Notes under the pieces: model-generated
What the model was told of the DNA's origin: nothing
Seen by the model: the letters and a program-made list of their open reading frames with translations, nothing else
Databases searched by the model: none
Position numbers and translations under genes: made by a program
In this document: in pieces, positions 1 through 7,801 of the stretch
Numbering within the stretch: position 1 is the first letter of the stretch
Layout: each line of letters begins with the position of its first letter
Source of the DNA: Nostoc mirabile CHAB5784
Lineage (GTDB): Bacteria; Cyanobacteriota; Cyanobacteriia; Cyanobacteriales; Nostocaceae
Length of the DNA stretch: 64,000 nucleotides
Direction: 5' to 3'
NCBI RefSeq assembly: GCF_020829645.1
Contig: NZ_JAIVFS010000031.1
Span: forward strand, 27,128-91,127

Positions 1-200
1 TGCCAACGCAGCGCGGGTGCTGCTGTCAGTACTTTGTTAAGGGTAGAAGTCTTTAGGTAAAATCCGTTAACATAAATTTCTGCATCACTAGCATCACCAT
101 CAAGATTACCTTCACTATCCACCTCCACAACATCTATATCAGATGGTAGGTGTGGCTCAATATCAGCAATGAGATGATCGGGTAAAATTAGTTTCACCAT
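1..200 (-). CDS. D-2-hydroxyacid dehydrogenase, N-terminal part (runs off window)
   Basis: Reading leftward from the ATG at 200, the frame is open for 66 codons to the window edge. The peptide starts MVKLILPDHLIADIEPHLPS and contains the stretch EGNLDGDASDAE. It closely matches the first 66 residues of the neighbouring complete gene (330-1277), including the APALRW segment. The two are therefore tandem paralogues of an NAD-dependent D-isomer 2-hydroxyacid dehydrogenase. Only the start of the substrate-binding domain is visible, so catalytic residues cannot be checked and it may be complete or a remnant. The 129-bp spacer to the next gene holds only degenerate repeats. Confidence 0.75.
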   Translation of the reverse strand, partial: MVKLILPDHLIADIEPHLPSDIDVVEVDSEGNLDGDASDAEIYVNGFYLKTSTLNKVLTAAPALRW

Positions 201-329
201 TTGCTACTCCCTCATTTCATTTTGGATTTTGGATCGCACCAAAGGTGCGCTTCCAGCGCAACTTGGATTTTGGATTGTGCAACCTAAGCCGCAGCACCTG
301 TTAATTATGAATTACGAATTACGAATTAC

Positions 330-1277
330 TTAGTATCCTGCTTCTTTGTCTACTATATTTCGTAACGGCTGACCAGCTTGGTAACGCTTCAGATTGTCGA
401 TAAATAGCGCTATTGAACGCTGTTTACTTTTTGGGGAATGATCGGAAGTATGAGGTGTGATAAAGATGTTAGGGAGTAACCACAAAGGACTTTCTGGTGG
501 TAGTGGTTCTGAGTTAACTGTGTCTAATGCTGCACCTGCAATCCAACCTTCTGTGAGCGCTTTTATTAATGCCGATTCATCGACTACGCCACCGCGAGCA
601 ATATTAATTAGGTATGCATGTTTTGGGAGCGATCGCAATACAGATTCATCAATAAATTCTTTGGTTTCTAGAGTTAGTGGTGTCGCAATAACTACATAAT
701 CAACTCCTGGTAGGAGCGATCGCCATTCATCAGCACCGACTACTTTATCAAAATTTGGTAGCTCTTGGGGATGACGGCGACTGCCAATAATTTTCAAGCC
801 AAAGGGTTTAGCACGGGCGGCGATTTCTTGACCTATACCACCAGCGCCAATAATTAGCAAGGTCGCATCTGTCAACTCTTGGATGGCAAAGCCTCTTTTC
901 CAGTGACGTTCTGCTTGTAAAGCATATAATTCCTGTAGATGCTTGGCATGAGCCAGTATATAAGTGATTACAAATTCTGCGATCGGAATCCCATGCACTC
1001 CGGCCCCATTTGTGAGGATAATATCTCTTTCCAAATAAGTTGGTGTCAGGATGTGATTCACCCCTGCATTTGGTGCATGATGCCAACGCAGTGCAGGTGC
1101 TGCTTCTAGTATTTTATGCAGCGTCGGACTTCTCGATAAAAACCAACTGAAATAAACTTCAGCATCGCTAGCATCCCCATCTAAATTCCCTTCAACATCT
1201 ACCCTGACAACCTCTGTATCAGGTGGTAGATGAGGTTCAATGTCAGCAACGAGATCAAGCGGCAAAATCAGCTTCAT
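330..1277 (-). CDS. D-2-hydroxyacid dehydrogenase (NAD-binding)
   Basis: The 315-residue protein has the length and layout of the D-isomer-specific 2-hydroxyacid dehydrogenase family, which interconverts 2-hydroxy and 2-keto acids with NAD(P)H in the cytoplasm. The Rossmann glycine motif GAGGIGQEIA lies near residue 144. The family signature INIARGGVVDE follows near residue 224, and a C-terminal SEPLPPESPLW...TPH segment supplies the usual Glu and His of the active site. The substrate is not identifiable; glyoxylate/hydroxypyruvate-type or phosphoglycerate-like enzymes are all possible. The start at 1277 gives the expected N-terminus. A tandem paralogue lies immediately downstream at the window edge. 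Confidence 0.85.
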   Translation of the reverse strand: MKLILPLDLVADIEPHLPPDTEVVRVDVEGNLDGDASDAEVYFSWFLSRSPTLHKILEAAPALRWHHAPNAGVNHILTPTYLERDIILTNGAGVHGIPIAEFVITYILAHAKHLQELYALQAERHWKRGFAIQELTDATLLIIGAGGIGQEIAARAKPFGLKIIGSRRHPQELPNFDKVVGADEWRSLLPGVDYVVIATPLTLETKEFIDESVLRSLPKHAYLINIARGGVVDESALIKALTEGWIAGAALDTVNSEPLPPESPLWLLPNIFITPHTSDHSPKSKQRSIALFIDNLKRYQAGQPLRNIVDKEAGY

Positions 1278-1398
1278 TGTAGATTACCTCTTCTTTCTTT
1301 ACAGGGCTATTTTGGGAAATTGTCTCTGTTTGATCAAAAAATTAAGTGCCATTTTTTCTTGGCATAAATTAATATATTTAATAAGAACTCAGATATTT

Positions 1399-1902
1399 TT
1401 ATTTAATCTGTAAACACATAAACTCCAGATCAAAATATTGATTATTAAATTTATAGGCCATTTTCTCTATTCCATATATTTGAAAGCCTAATGATAAATA
1501 AAGTTTTTTTGCTAAAAAATTAATTTTAACAATATCAAGTAATAATATTTCTACCTCGTTAATAGCTTTTGCTCTTTCAATTAATTCATTTAGTAATAAT
1601 TTACCTATACCTTTTCCTCGATATTCTTGTTGAACATACATACTACTAATATATGCTTTATGCCTGAGTTTTATTCTTGATTCTTGGTGAAATGCGACTA
1701 TTCCAATTAACTCTTTATCCTCAAAGCAGCCCAAAATAAAGTTATTGTTATCTACTAGTATTCTATCCCGAAATTGTTCTATCGTCTTAATTGCTTCTTC
1801 ATGATACGTTGTGCCAAATGAATCTGGATTTTTATATAAAGCTTCTAATCTGATCTGTCTATAATCTTCTGCATCATACTTTGTTAATTTTCTAATTATC
1901 AT
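1399..1902 (-). CDS. GNAT-family N-acetyltransferase
   Basis: The protein carries the GNAT acetyl-CoA binding signature YRGKGIGKLLLNELIERA (R/Q-x-x-G-x-G) and the preceding beta strand AYISSMYVQQEYRG, typical of small cytoplasmic acetyltransferases. The reading frame is open to 1944, but the extra 14 residues (MKINNKYLLIIFNL) look like translated AT-rich leader. The ATG at 1902 gives the canonical N-terminus MIIRKLTKYDAEDYRQIRLE, so that start is preferred (167 residues). The gene is much more AT-rich than its neighbours and stands alone, which fits an acquired cassette. The acceptor substrate cannot be inferred. Confidence 0.8.
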   Translation of the reverse strand: MIIRKLTKYDAEDYRQIRLEALYKNPDSFGTTYHEEAIKTIEQFRDRILVDNNNFILGCFEDKELIGIVAFHQESRIKLRHKAYISSMYVQQEYRGKGIGKLLLNELIERAKAINEVEILLLDIVKINFLAKKLYLSLGFQIYGIEKMAYKFNNQYFDLEFMCLQIK

Positions 1903-2170
1903 TAAATTAAATATAATTAATAGATATTTATTGTTTATTTTCAATAAAGCGATATAAATTAATAATTCTTATTTTCTAGTTTATCTAGGTCGTGAATATA
2001 GAAAAAATCATCCAGAGCCGCAGAGAGAAGACTTGAGAGGTATTTTGAGTGTTCATAAAAAATTTTCGATTGCTATAGCTGCTTTTTAAGAGGAAGTTTT
2101 AATCTCGAAGTAGCCTCTTTTACCGCAGCTACCTCAAGCATTATATTAATCAACTAACGAAAGCTAAATC

Positions 2171-2947
2171 TCAACTACTCAACTGCAACAATTGGTTATT
2201 TGGCTGAGTACCTTCATGGCTCATTACTCGCTTGAGAATTGCTTCTCTGATATTGACAAACACTTCGCTACTTCTATCTCGCGGGCGTGAAAGTCTCACA
2301 GGTAAATCCAGAGAAATCTGTCCTTGTTCAATCACTATCACTCGGTCTGCCAACGCCACAGCCTCTTCTACATCATGAGTAACCAAAAACGCAGTAAATC
2401 TGCGCTCTTGCCACAAGTTCTCAATCAAATTCTGCATCTCTTGGCGAGTTAGAGCATCCAATGCTCCCAAAGGTTCATCTAGCAACAACAAACGGGGCTG
2501 ACTGACTAACGCTCTTGCTAATGATACCCGTTGCCGTTGTCCACCAGATAAGACATACGGCCACTCATCAGCCCTATCTTTGAGTCCAACTTTATCGAGT
2601 GCCCACAAAGCTTTTTCACGCCAATTACCTTCCAAGCCCAACCCCACGTTGTGAACAACGTGCTTCCACGGCAGCAAGCGGGGGTCTTGAAACATTACCG
2701 TTACGGAGCGGCTGAGTCTATGCAGTGGTTCTCCATCCAGTAGTATTCCGCCGGCAGTTGCTTTATCTAATCCTGACACAAGACGCAATAAAGTACTTTT
2801 ACCACAACCACTACGTCCAACAATAGCGACAAACTCACCTGCTTTAACTTCTAAATTCAGCGAGTTTAAAACAGTTTTTTTGCCGAAAGCCTTCGTCAAC
2901 TCCAAAATACTTAGCTGTGTACCTTGTACATTAGAACTCACTTGCAA
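2171..2947 (-). CDS. ssuB: Aliphatic sulfonate ABC transporter, ATP-binding subunit
   Basis: This 258-residue ABC ATPase has Walker A GRSGCGKST, the Q-loop in MFQDPRLLPWK, signature LSGGQRQRVSLARA, Walker B LLLLDEPLGALD and the switch histidine in LVTHDVEEA. The MFQDPRLLPW form and the overall length are typical of the SsuB/TauB/NrtD group. It lies last in a leftward run ssuD-ssuC-ssuB. SsuB energises sulfonate import through SsuC at the cytoplasmic membrane. The 133-bp gap to ssuC is longer than in a tight operon. Taurine or another oxyanion cannot be excluded, but the ssuD neighbour favours alkanesulfonates. Confidence 0.88.
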   Translation of the reverse strand: MQVSSNVQGTQLSILELTKAFGKKTVLNSLNLEVKAGEFVAIVGRSGCGKSTLLRLVSGLDKATAGGILLDGEPLHRLSRSVTVMFQDPRLLPWKHVVHNVGLGLEGNWREKALWALDKVGLKDRADEWPYVLSGGQRQRVSLARALVSQPRLLLLDEPLGALDALTRQEMQNLIENLWQERRFTAFLVTHDVEEAVALADRVIVIEQGQISLDLPVRLSRPRDRSSEVFVNIREAILKRVMSHEGTQPNNQLLQLSS

Positions 2948-3080
2948 AATCTCCTTTTTTAGAAAAATCGGAATTTAATTGTTTGATGAAACGTTGAATT
3001 TGTAAATCACACTCAAAATAATTAGAAGTCAAAATTTAAAATCAATAGTTTTAAAACTTTGACTCTGGTGAATTTGGCAT

Positions 3081-3908
3081 TTATGACTTTTGATAATTGG
3101 GGTTCCAAGCCAAGAATTTGGTTTCTAATCCTCTGGCAACAGCATCTGCTAATTTACCCAGCAATGCATAGATCACAATACTCAAGACTACAACATCGGT
3201 TTGCATAAACTCACGGGCATTCATTGCCATATAACCCAGTCCAGAATCTGCTGCGATCGTTTCTGCCACAATTAGTGTCAGCCACATAATCCCCAAGGAA
3301 AAACGGACACCAATGAGAATCGAAGACAAAGCTCCTGGAAAAATGATTTGCCACAGAAGTTGTGGTGTTTTTAACCCATAGACTTTTCCCATTTCAATCA
3401 GTCCAGGGTCAACACTGCGGATACCATGAAATGTATTGAGATATAACGGGAAAAATACTCCCATAGACACTAGAAATAATCTAGCTTGATCGCCAATCCC
3501 AAACCAGAGAATCACTAGCGGAATTAATGCCAAATTGGGGATAGTGCGGAGCATTTGCAGAGAACTATCAAATAACTTTTCTGCTATACGGGAAAAGCCA
3601 TTGAGTAATCCCAAACCGAAGCCAATACTGCCACCAACTATAAAACCAGATATCGCCCGCCCAGCACTAATTCCTATATGTTGAAAAAGTTCTCCGGTGG
3701 AGGCTAGTTTAATCGCTGTAGCGATTACGCCACTAGGGGCTGGTAAAATTCTGGTTGAGAGTAAACCAGTTCTGGAAGAAAGTTCCCAAAGTACTAGTAC
3801 TAGAACAGGTACAATCCAAGGAACTATTTTTTCGATTTGCGGGTTGTTTAACACCTCGCTCAGGGATATATTATTGTTGCGTTTGGTGTGTTTAAAGGTA
3901 ATAGTCAT
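3081..3908 (-). CDS. ssuC: Aliphatic sulfonate ABC transporter, permease subunit
   Basis: The 275-residue membrane protein has about six hydrophobic segments. Its cytoplasmic BPD/EAA-type loop reads EMGKVYGLKTPQLLWQIIFPGALSSI, where the family normally has EAA...G. The segment GSIGFGLGLLNGFS and the ending around LETKFLAWNP are characteristic of SsuC/TauC permeases. It would form the homodimeric channel used with SsuB. It lies between ssuB and ssuD on the same strand. No substrate-binding protein gene adjoins it; the SsuA-like genes lie at 12-26 kb on the other strand. Confidence 0.88.
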   Translation of the reverse strand: MTITFKHTKRNNNISLSEVLNNPQIEKIVPWIVPVLVLVLWELSSRTGLLSTRILPAPSGVIATAIKLASTGELFQHIGISAGRAISGFIVGGSIGFGLGLLNGFSRIAEKLFDSSLQMLRTIPNLALIPLVILWFGIGDQARLFLVSMGVFFPLYLNTFHGIRSVDPGLIEMGKVYGLKTPQLLWQIIFPGALSSILIGVRFSLGIMWLTLIVAETIAADSGLGYMAMNAREFMQTDVVVLSIVIYALLGKLADAVARGLETKFLAWNPNYQKS

Positions 3909-4088
3909 GAAATTGTGGATTTGGGATTTTAGATTTTAGATTGTTCACAAAGATGAGTTTAGAAGCATCAAGCTTTTGATTTTAGACTTTACATTTGGTG
4001 TTTTTGCTTAATCCCAAATCGTTCGACTGAGCGACTTATGGAACCGAAGCCGAGGTAAGTCGAAGTCCAAAATCTAAAATTGGCATTG

Positions 4089-5237
4089 TCATGAAGCACT
4101 CGTTAGTTGTTTAGCAAATTTTTCATTGGTAATGATTTCGCTAACAGTACTCAAGACTGGTGGCGTTAAAGGTGCAGGTTCACTCTGCAAAGGTAGGCGT
4201 GGAAATAATAATTCAGCAGTGCGATATGCTTCTTCTAAATGGGGATATCCAGAAAACACGAAAGTTTCTATGCCCAAATTGCGATATTCCAGCATCCTAG
4301 CGGCAACGGTGTCGGGATCTCCAACTAGGGCTGTACCAGCACCACCTCGCACCAATCCAATTCCTGTCCAGAGGTTGGGGCTAATCTCTAAAGTTTTTCG
4401 ACTACCACTATGTAGTTGACTCATGCGCCGCTGTCCTTCAGAATCAGAACTAGCCAAGTCTTTCTGAGCTTTTGCGATCGCATCTTCATCCACATACTTA
4501 ATTAGCTCATTGGCAGCATCCCAAGCCGCAGATTCGGTTTCTCGCACAATTACATGCAAGCGAATCCCAAAACGGACTGTTCTACCTTGTTCAGCCGCCA
4601 GTCGCCGAACTTCAGCAATCTTTTGGGCTACTTGTTGTGGAGGTTCGCCCCAAGTTAGGTAAACATCTATATGTTTAGCAGCAACCCGCTTGGCAGCAGC
4701 AGATGAACCACCAAACCACAAGGGTGGATAGGGTTTTTGAACTGGTGGAAATAGGAGTTTACCACCTTTGATATCCAGGTAGTTTCCTTTAAAATCAACT
4801 GTTTCCCCACTGACGATACCCCGCCAAACTGTAAGAAATTCATCGGTTAAATCATAGCGATCGTCATGACTAAGATGCAAGCCATCCCCAGCAAGTTGCA
4901 CCGGATCTCCACCTGTCACCACATTAATTAACAATCTTCCTTTAGAAATCCGATCAAATGTTGCTGCCATCCGGGCAGCAGCACCTGGGGAAGTAATTCC
5001 TGGACGAATTGCTACAAGAAATTTCATCTGCTTAGTGACAGAGATGAAAGCGGCGGCAGTTATCCAAGCATCTTCACAAGAAGTCCCTGTAGGTAACAAT
5101 GCGCCCGTGTAGCCTAAATTATCCACAGCTTGGGCAATTTGCTGCAAATAATCAGGTGTGGCAACACGAGAGCCAATATCTGTGCCTAAATAGCGTCCGT
5201 CATGAGATCCAGTCGGAATAAACCACAGAATTTGCAT
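4089..5237 (-). CDS. ssuD: FMNH2-dependent alkanesulfonate monooxygenase
   Basis: The protein (382 residues, the usual family length) is a bacterial-luciferase-like flavin monooxygenase. SsuD cleaves the C-S bond of alkanesulfonates to an aldehyde and sulfite using reduced FMN from a separate reductase. Seen here are the N-terminus MQILWFIPTGSHDGRYLGT, a GYTGALLPTGTSCEDAW segment, INVVTGGDPVQLAGDG and FSGYPHLEEAYRTAELLFP, all close to the SsuD pattern. The ATG at 5237 fits this N-terminus. No ssuE-type FMN reductase gene is in the window. A 34-bp palindrome sits 25-58 bp upstream of the start and is a candidate operator. Confidence 0.92.
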   Translation of the reverse strand: MQILWFIPTGSHDGRYLGTDIGSRVATPDYLQQIAQAVDNLGYTGALLPTGTSCEDAWITAAAFISVTKQMKFLVAIRPGITSPGAAARMAATFDRISKGRLLINVVTGGDPVQLAGDGLHLSHDDRYDLTDEFLTVWRGIVSGETVDFKGNYLDIKGGKLLFPPVQKPYPPLWFGGSSAAAKRVAAKHIDVYLTWGEPPQQVAQKIAEVRRLAAEQGRTVRFGIRLHVIVRETESAAWDAANELIKYVDEDAIAKAQKDLASSDSEGQRRMSQLHSGSRKTLEISPNLWTGIGLVRGGAGTALVGDPDTVAARMLEYRNLGIETFVFSGYPHLEEAYRTAELLFPRLPLQSEPAPLTPPVLSTVSEIITNEKFAKQLTSAS

Positions 5238-5261
5238 GTTTGTCAGGGTATGAGGGATAAA

Positions 5262-5295
5262 AAACTACGTTAATTTGACAAAGTTACCGTAGTTT
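5262..5295. promoter_or_regulatory. 34-bp palindrome upstream of ssuD (candidate operator, site 1)
   Basis: Perfect 8-bp arms AAACTACG (5262-5269) and CGTAGTTT (5288-5295) flank an 18-bp centre. The inner flanks TTAA and TTAC extend the symmetry to 11 of 12 positions per arm. It lies 25 bp ahead of the ssuD ATG. A second palindrome of the same length and outer arms lies at 9913-9946 before the FAD/Fe-S operon. Function as a regulator site is inference. Confidence 0.6.
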
Positions 5296-5565
5296 ATGAT
5301 CAGCATTTTACAGGAAATTATTTAAAAAACCAGTGTAGATTCATAAAGAATAACTACCGACAAAATTTACTTTTTTGCAGATAATCCTGGTAATCATTAC
5401 ACTTTTGGAGCAAAGATCGCTGTCGTGAAGAATACAAGTTTTGTCGAAAGCTTATTTTGTCGAACAAGCTTTACCGTAAATAAAAAGGTTTAAGACCCCA
5501 ACCATTACATGTAGCGCGGAGTCGGAGCCACTCCGCCTCCGATCAGTTTCAGACGGGGATTTAAA

Positions 5566-5702
5566 CCAATACTGCTCGGGTTTTGGTGCATAGTCATTAG
5601 AGATCCCCCTTAGTCCCCCTTAAAAAGGGGGAAAATAAGGCATTTTTAGCCCCCCTTAAAAAGGGGGGTTGGGGGGATCGACTCTTAACCGAGCAGTATT
5701 GG
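5566..5702. mobile_element. 137-bp MITE-like element with 8-bp target duplication
   Basis: Terminal inverted repeats CCAATACTGCTCGG (from 5566) and CCGAGCAGTATTGG (to 5702) bound the element. GATTTAAA is present immediately outside both ends (5558-5565 and 5703-5710), as expected for a target-site duplication. Removing the element and one duplicate rebuilds a palindrome with arms like TCAGACGGGG and CCCCGACTGA. The core contains a second palindromic repeat (5602-5679). No coding capacity, so it could only move in trans. Confidence 0.75.
5602..5679. repeat. GATCCCCC...TTAAAAAGGGGG palindromic repeat, copy 1
   Basis: The unit is bounded by GATC and built from CCCCCTTAAAAAGGGGG blocks that can fold as hairpins. 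Related copies lie at 12261-12378 and 15574-15651. This copy is nested inside the 5566-5702 element. The rest of the 700-bp gap before the next gene shows no other gene. Confidence 0.75.
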
Positions 5703-5937
5703 GATTTAAACCCCGACTGAAAATGTCTAAAATGTTTGAATTTTGAATTGTTAACCTTGGAGTCTGCTCAGTAAAGTCAGTACTTGGATAAAGGTTATGA
5801 TTACTGATGGCTAGACTCTCTAATCATTGATTCTCTCAGTCATTATTTCCTTTACTTTCCAAAACCAAGGTTTTCAAGAATTAATCGGGAAATTTGCCAA
5901 ATATGGGTTGTTTTACAAAAAAAGCAGGAGTATTTTA

Positions 5938-6648
5938 GTGTGGAACTTGAAAGCTGGTATTTTAGTACTTACACTGAGTTGTATAATTGCGACTGGTATA
6001 GCAGTATATCTTCTTGGCGGCATTGAACCAGCACAAATTCAAGCTTTGCTAAAATCTTCTGGTATCTGGGCACCTGTTATTTATGTTGCTTTGTACGTTG
6101 TAGCAACTATGTTAGTTTTGCCCTCAACAGTGCTAAATTTGACTGGAGGTGCAATTTTTGGCCCTTGGCTGGGTACTTTCTGGACTAGTGTTGGAGCAAT
6201 CATTGCGGCAATAATTGCCTTTATTTTTACTCGGACTATTGGACGGCAAACAGTTGCAAAACGACTAGCAGGACGCTGGCAAGCGATGGATGCTGAGGTG
6301 CGCCGTGGAGGGCTTTTTTATATGTTTGCTATCCGATTAGTACCAATCATGCCCTATGGTTTGGTCAACTTTGTTGCTGGACTGACTTCGATCAGCTTTA
6401 AAGATTATGTTCTAGGTACAACACTTGGTACTGTTCCTAGTGTATTACCTTTTGTACTACTGGGTAGTTCTGGTCTTAAGGCAGTCAAAACAGGCGATTT
6501 CTTGCCGCTAGTACTCGCCTTGGCCTTAACTGGAACCCTGGTAGCAGGGTCTACTTGGTATCGCCATCGCCGGAGTTTTCCCAAAAAAGCTGTAGAAAGT
6601 CTTAAAGAATCAAATCCTTCAGATGACATCAACCCGAAGAATAAATAA
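5938..6648 (+). CDS. TVP38/TMEM64 (DedA-like, SNARE-associated) membrane protein
   Basis: The protein is hydrophobic, with about six membrane segments. It carries the family's conserved block GGAIFGPWLGTFWTSVGA followed by FTRTIGRQ, and later FAIRLVPIMPYGLVNFVAGLT. DedA/TVP38 proteins of the cytoplasmic membrane are linked to lipid flipping and membrane homeostasis. The frame is open from a TTG at 5827, but the GTG at 5938 is preceded by AGGAG at 5926-5930 with a 7-base spacer and begins just before the first hydrophobic helix, so 5938 is chosen (236 residues). A glycosyltransferase gene follows 107 bp downstream on the same strand, and both could act on membrane lipids. Confidence 0.8.
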   Translation: MWNLKAGILVLTLSCIIATGIAVYLLGGIEPAQIQALLKSSGIWAPVIYVALYVVATMLVLPSTVLNLTGGAIFGPWLGTFWTSVGAIIAAIIAFIFTRTIGRQTVAKRLAGRWQAMDAEVRRGGLFYMFAIRLVPIMPYGLVNFVAGLTSISFKDYVLGTTLGTVPSVLPFVLLGSSGLKAVKTGDFLPLVLALALTGTLVAGSTWYRHRRSFPKKAVESLKESNPSDDINPKNK

Positions 6649-6755
6649 ACTATAGCAATCTGACTTGACTATTGCTAAGTATACTGAGAACAAAACCTTG
6701 ATGATTACAAGCAGTCTGTCAACTTGGGTGTTCAAAAATTAAACAAGATTTTTAG

Positions 6756-7766
6756 ATGCTACCAAAGTATTCATTGATTGTTCCAATTTATAACGAAGAA
6801 GAAATTATTCCTGAACTATACCGCAGACTGAGTGCAGTAATGAATCGGCTGGATGGTCTTGCCGAATTAATTTTAATCAATGATGGTAGCCGCGATCGCT
6901 CCCTACAACTACTACGAGAACTCCATCAAAAAGACCCGCGTATTTGCTATCTGAGCTTTGCTCGTAACTTTGGTCACCAGATTGCAGTTACGGCTGGTCT
7001 GAATTTTGTCCGGGGTCAAGTTATCATCATCCTTGATGCTGACTTACAAGATCCACCAGAACTAATCCCCGACATGATTGAAAAATGGCGACAGGGCTAT
7101 CAAGTCGTCTACGCTCAACGCACTCAACGCCTTAAGGAAGGATGGTTTAAGCGTTTTACTGCCTACTCCTTTTATCGCGTCCTCAAGAAGCTTGCAGATG
7201 TAGAGATTCCTACTGATACTGGTGATTTTTGTTTAATGGATCGGCAGATCGTAGATATTCTCAATTCTATGCCAGAACGCACCCGCTACATTCGTGGTCT
7301 GCGTTCTTGGGTTGGCTTTGAGCAAACAGCAATTCGGTTCGAGCGCAACCCCCGCTTTGCTGGGGAAGTTAAATACACTTTCAGCAAATCCTTGGCGCTT
7401 GCTATCAATGGTCTAGTGTCCTTTTCAATAGTACCACTGCGGTTATCAACCTACTTAGGGTTAGTAGCGGCGGCGGCGGCTATCTTGATGGCTTTATTAA
7501 TCTTGTATTGGCGGCTTTTTGTTCCCCATTCGCCTTTAACTGGGTTTACGATTATTTTGATGGCAATCTTCTTTCTCGGATCTGTGCAGTTAGTCAGTGT
7601 TGGCATCTTAGGCGAATATATAGGGCGCATCTATGAAGAAGTTAAAGCCAGGCCCCTCTATACTTTGGCAGAGGTAGGTGGTTTCTATGACAATTCCAAC
7701 TCAACGAACAATTCTGACAAACTAGATAATTTTCAGGATGCTACTCAAAATCTAGACAAGTATTGA
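6756..7766 (+). CDS. Family 2 glycosyltransferase, polyprenyl-phosphate type
   Basis: The protein (336 residues) has a GT-A domain at the N-terminus with SLIVPIYNEEEIIPELYRRL, the nucleotide-sugar region LINDGSRDRSL and the metal-binding motif ILDADLQDPPELI near residue 96. Two C-terminal transmembrane helices (about residues 235-255 and 265-290) precede the GEYIGRIYEEVKARPLY signature. That is the architecture of DPM1/GtrB/CsbB-like enzymes, which load a sugar onto undecaprenyl or dolichyl phosphate at the inner membrane. The Asn-rich tail is unusual but harmless. The sugar donor is not predictable. Confidence 0.87.
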   Translation: MLPKYSLIVPIYNEEEIIPELYRRLSAVMNRLDGLAELILINDGSRDRSLQLLRELHQKDPRICYLSFARNFGHQIAVTAGLNFVRGQVIIILDADLQDPPELIPDMIEKWRQGYQVVYAQRTQRLKEGWFKRFTAYSFYRVLKKLADVEIPTDTGDFCLMDRQIVDILNSMPERTRYIRGLRSWVGFEQTAIRFERNPRFAGEVKYTFSKSLALAINGLVSFSIVPLRLSTYLGLVAAAAAILMALLILYWRLFVPHSPLTGFTIILMAIFFLGSVQLVSVGILGEYIGRIYEEVKARPLYTLAEVGGFYDNSNSTNNSDKLDNFQDATQNLDKY

Positions 7767-7801
7767 CCGAATAATTCATAGCTAAAGAAAAATTCTGTGA
7801 G

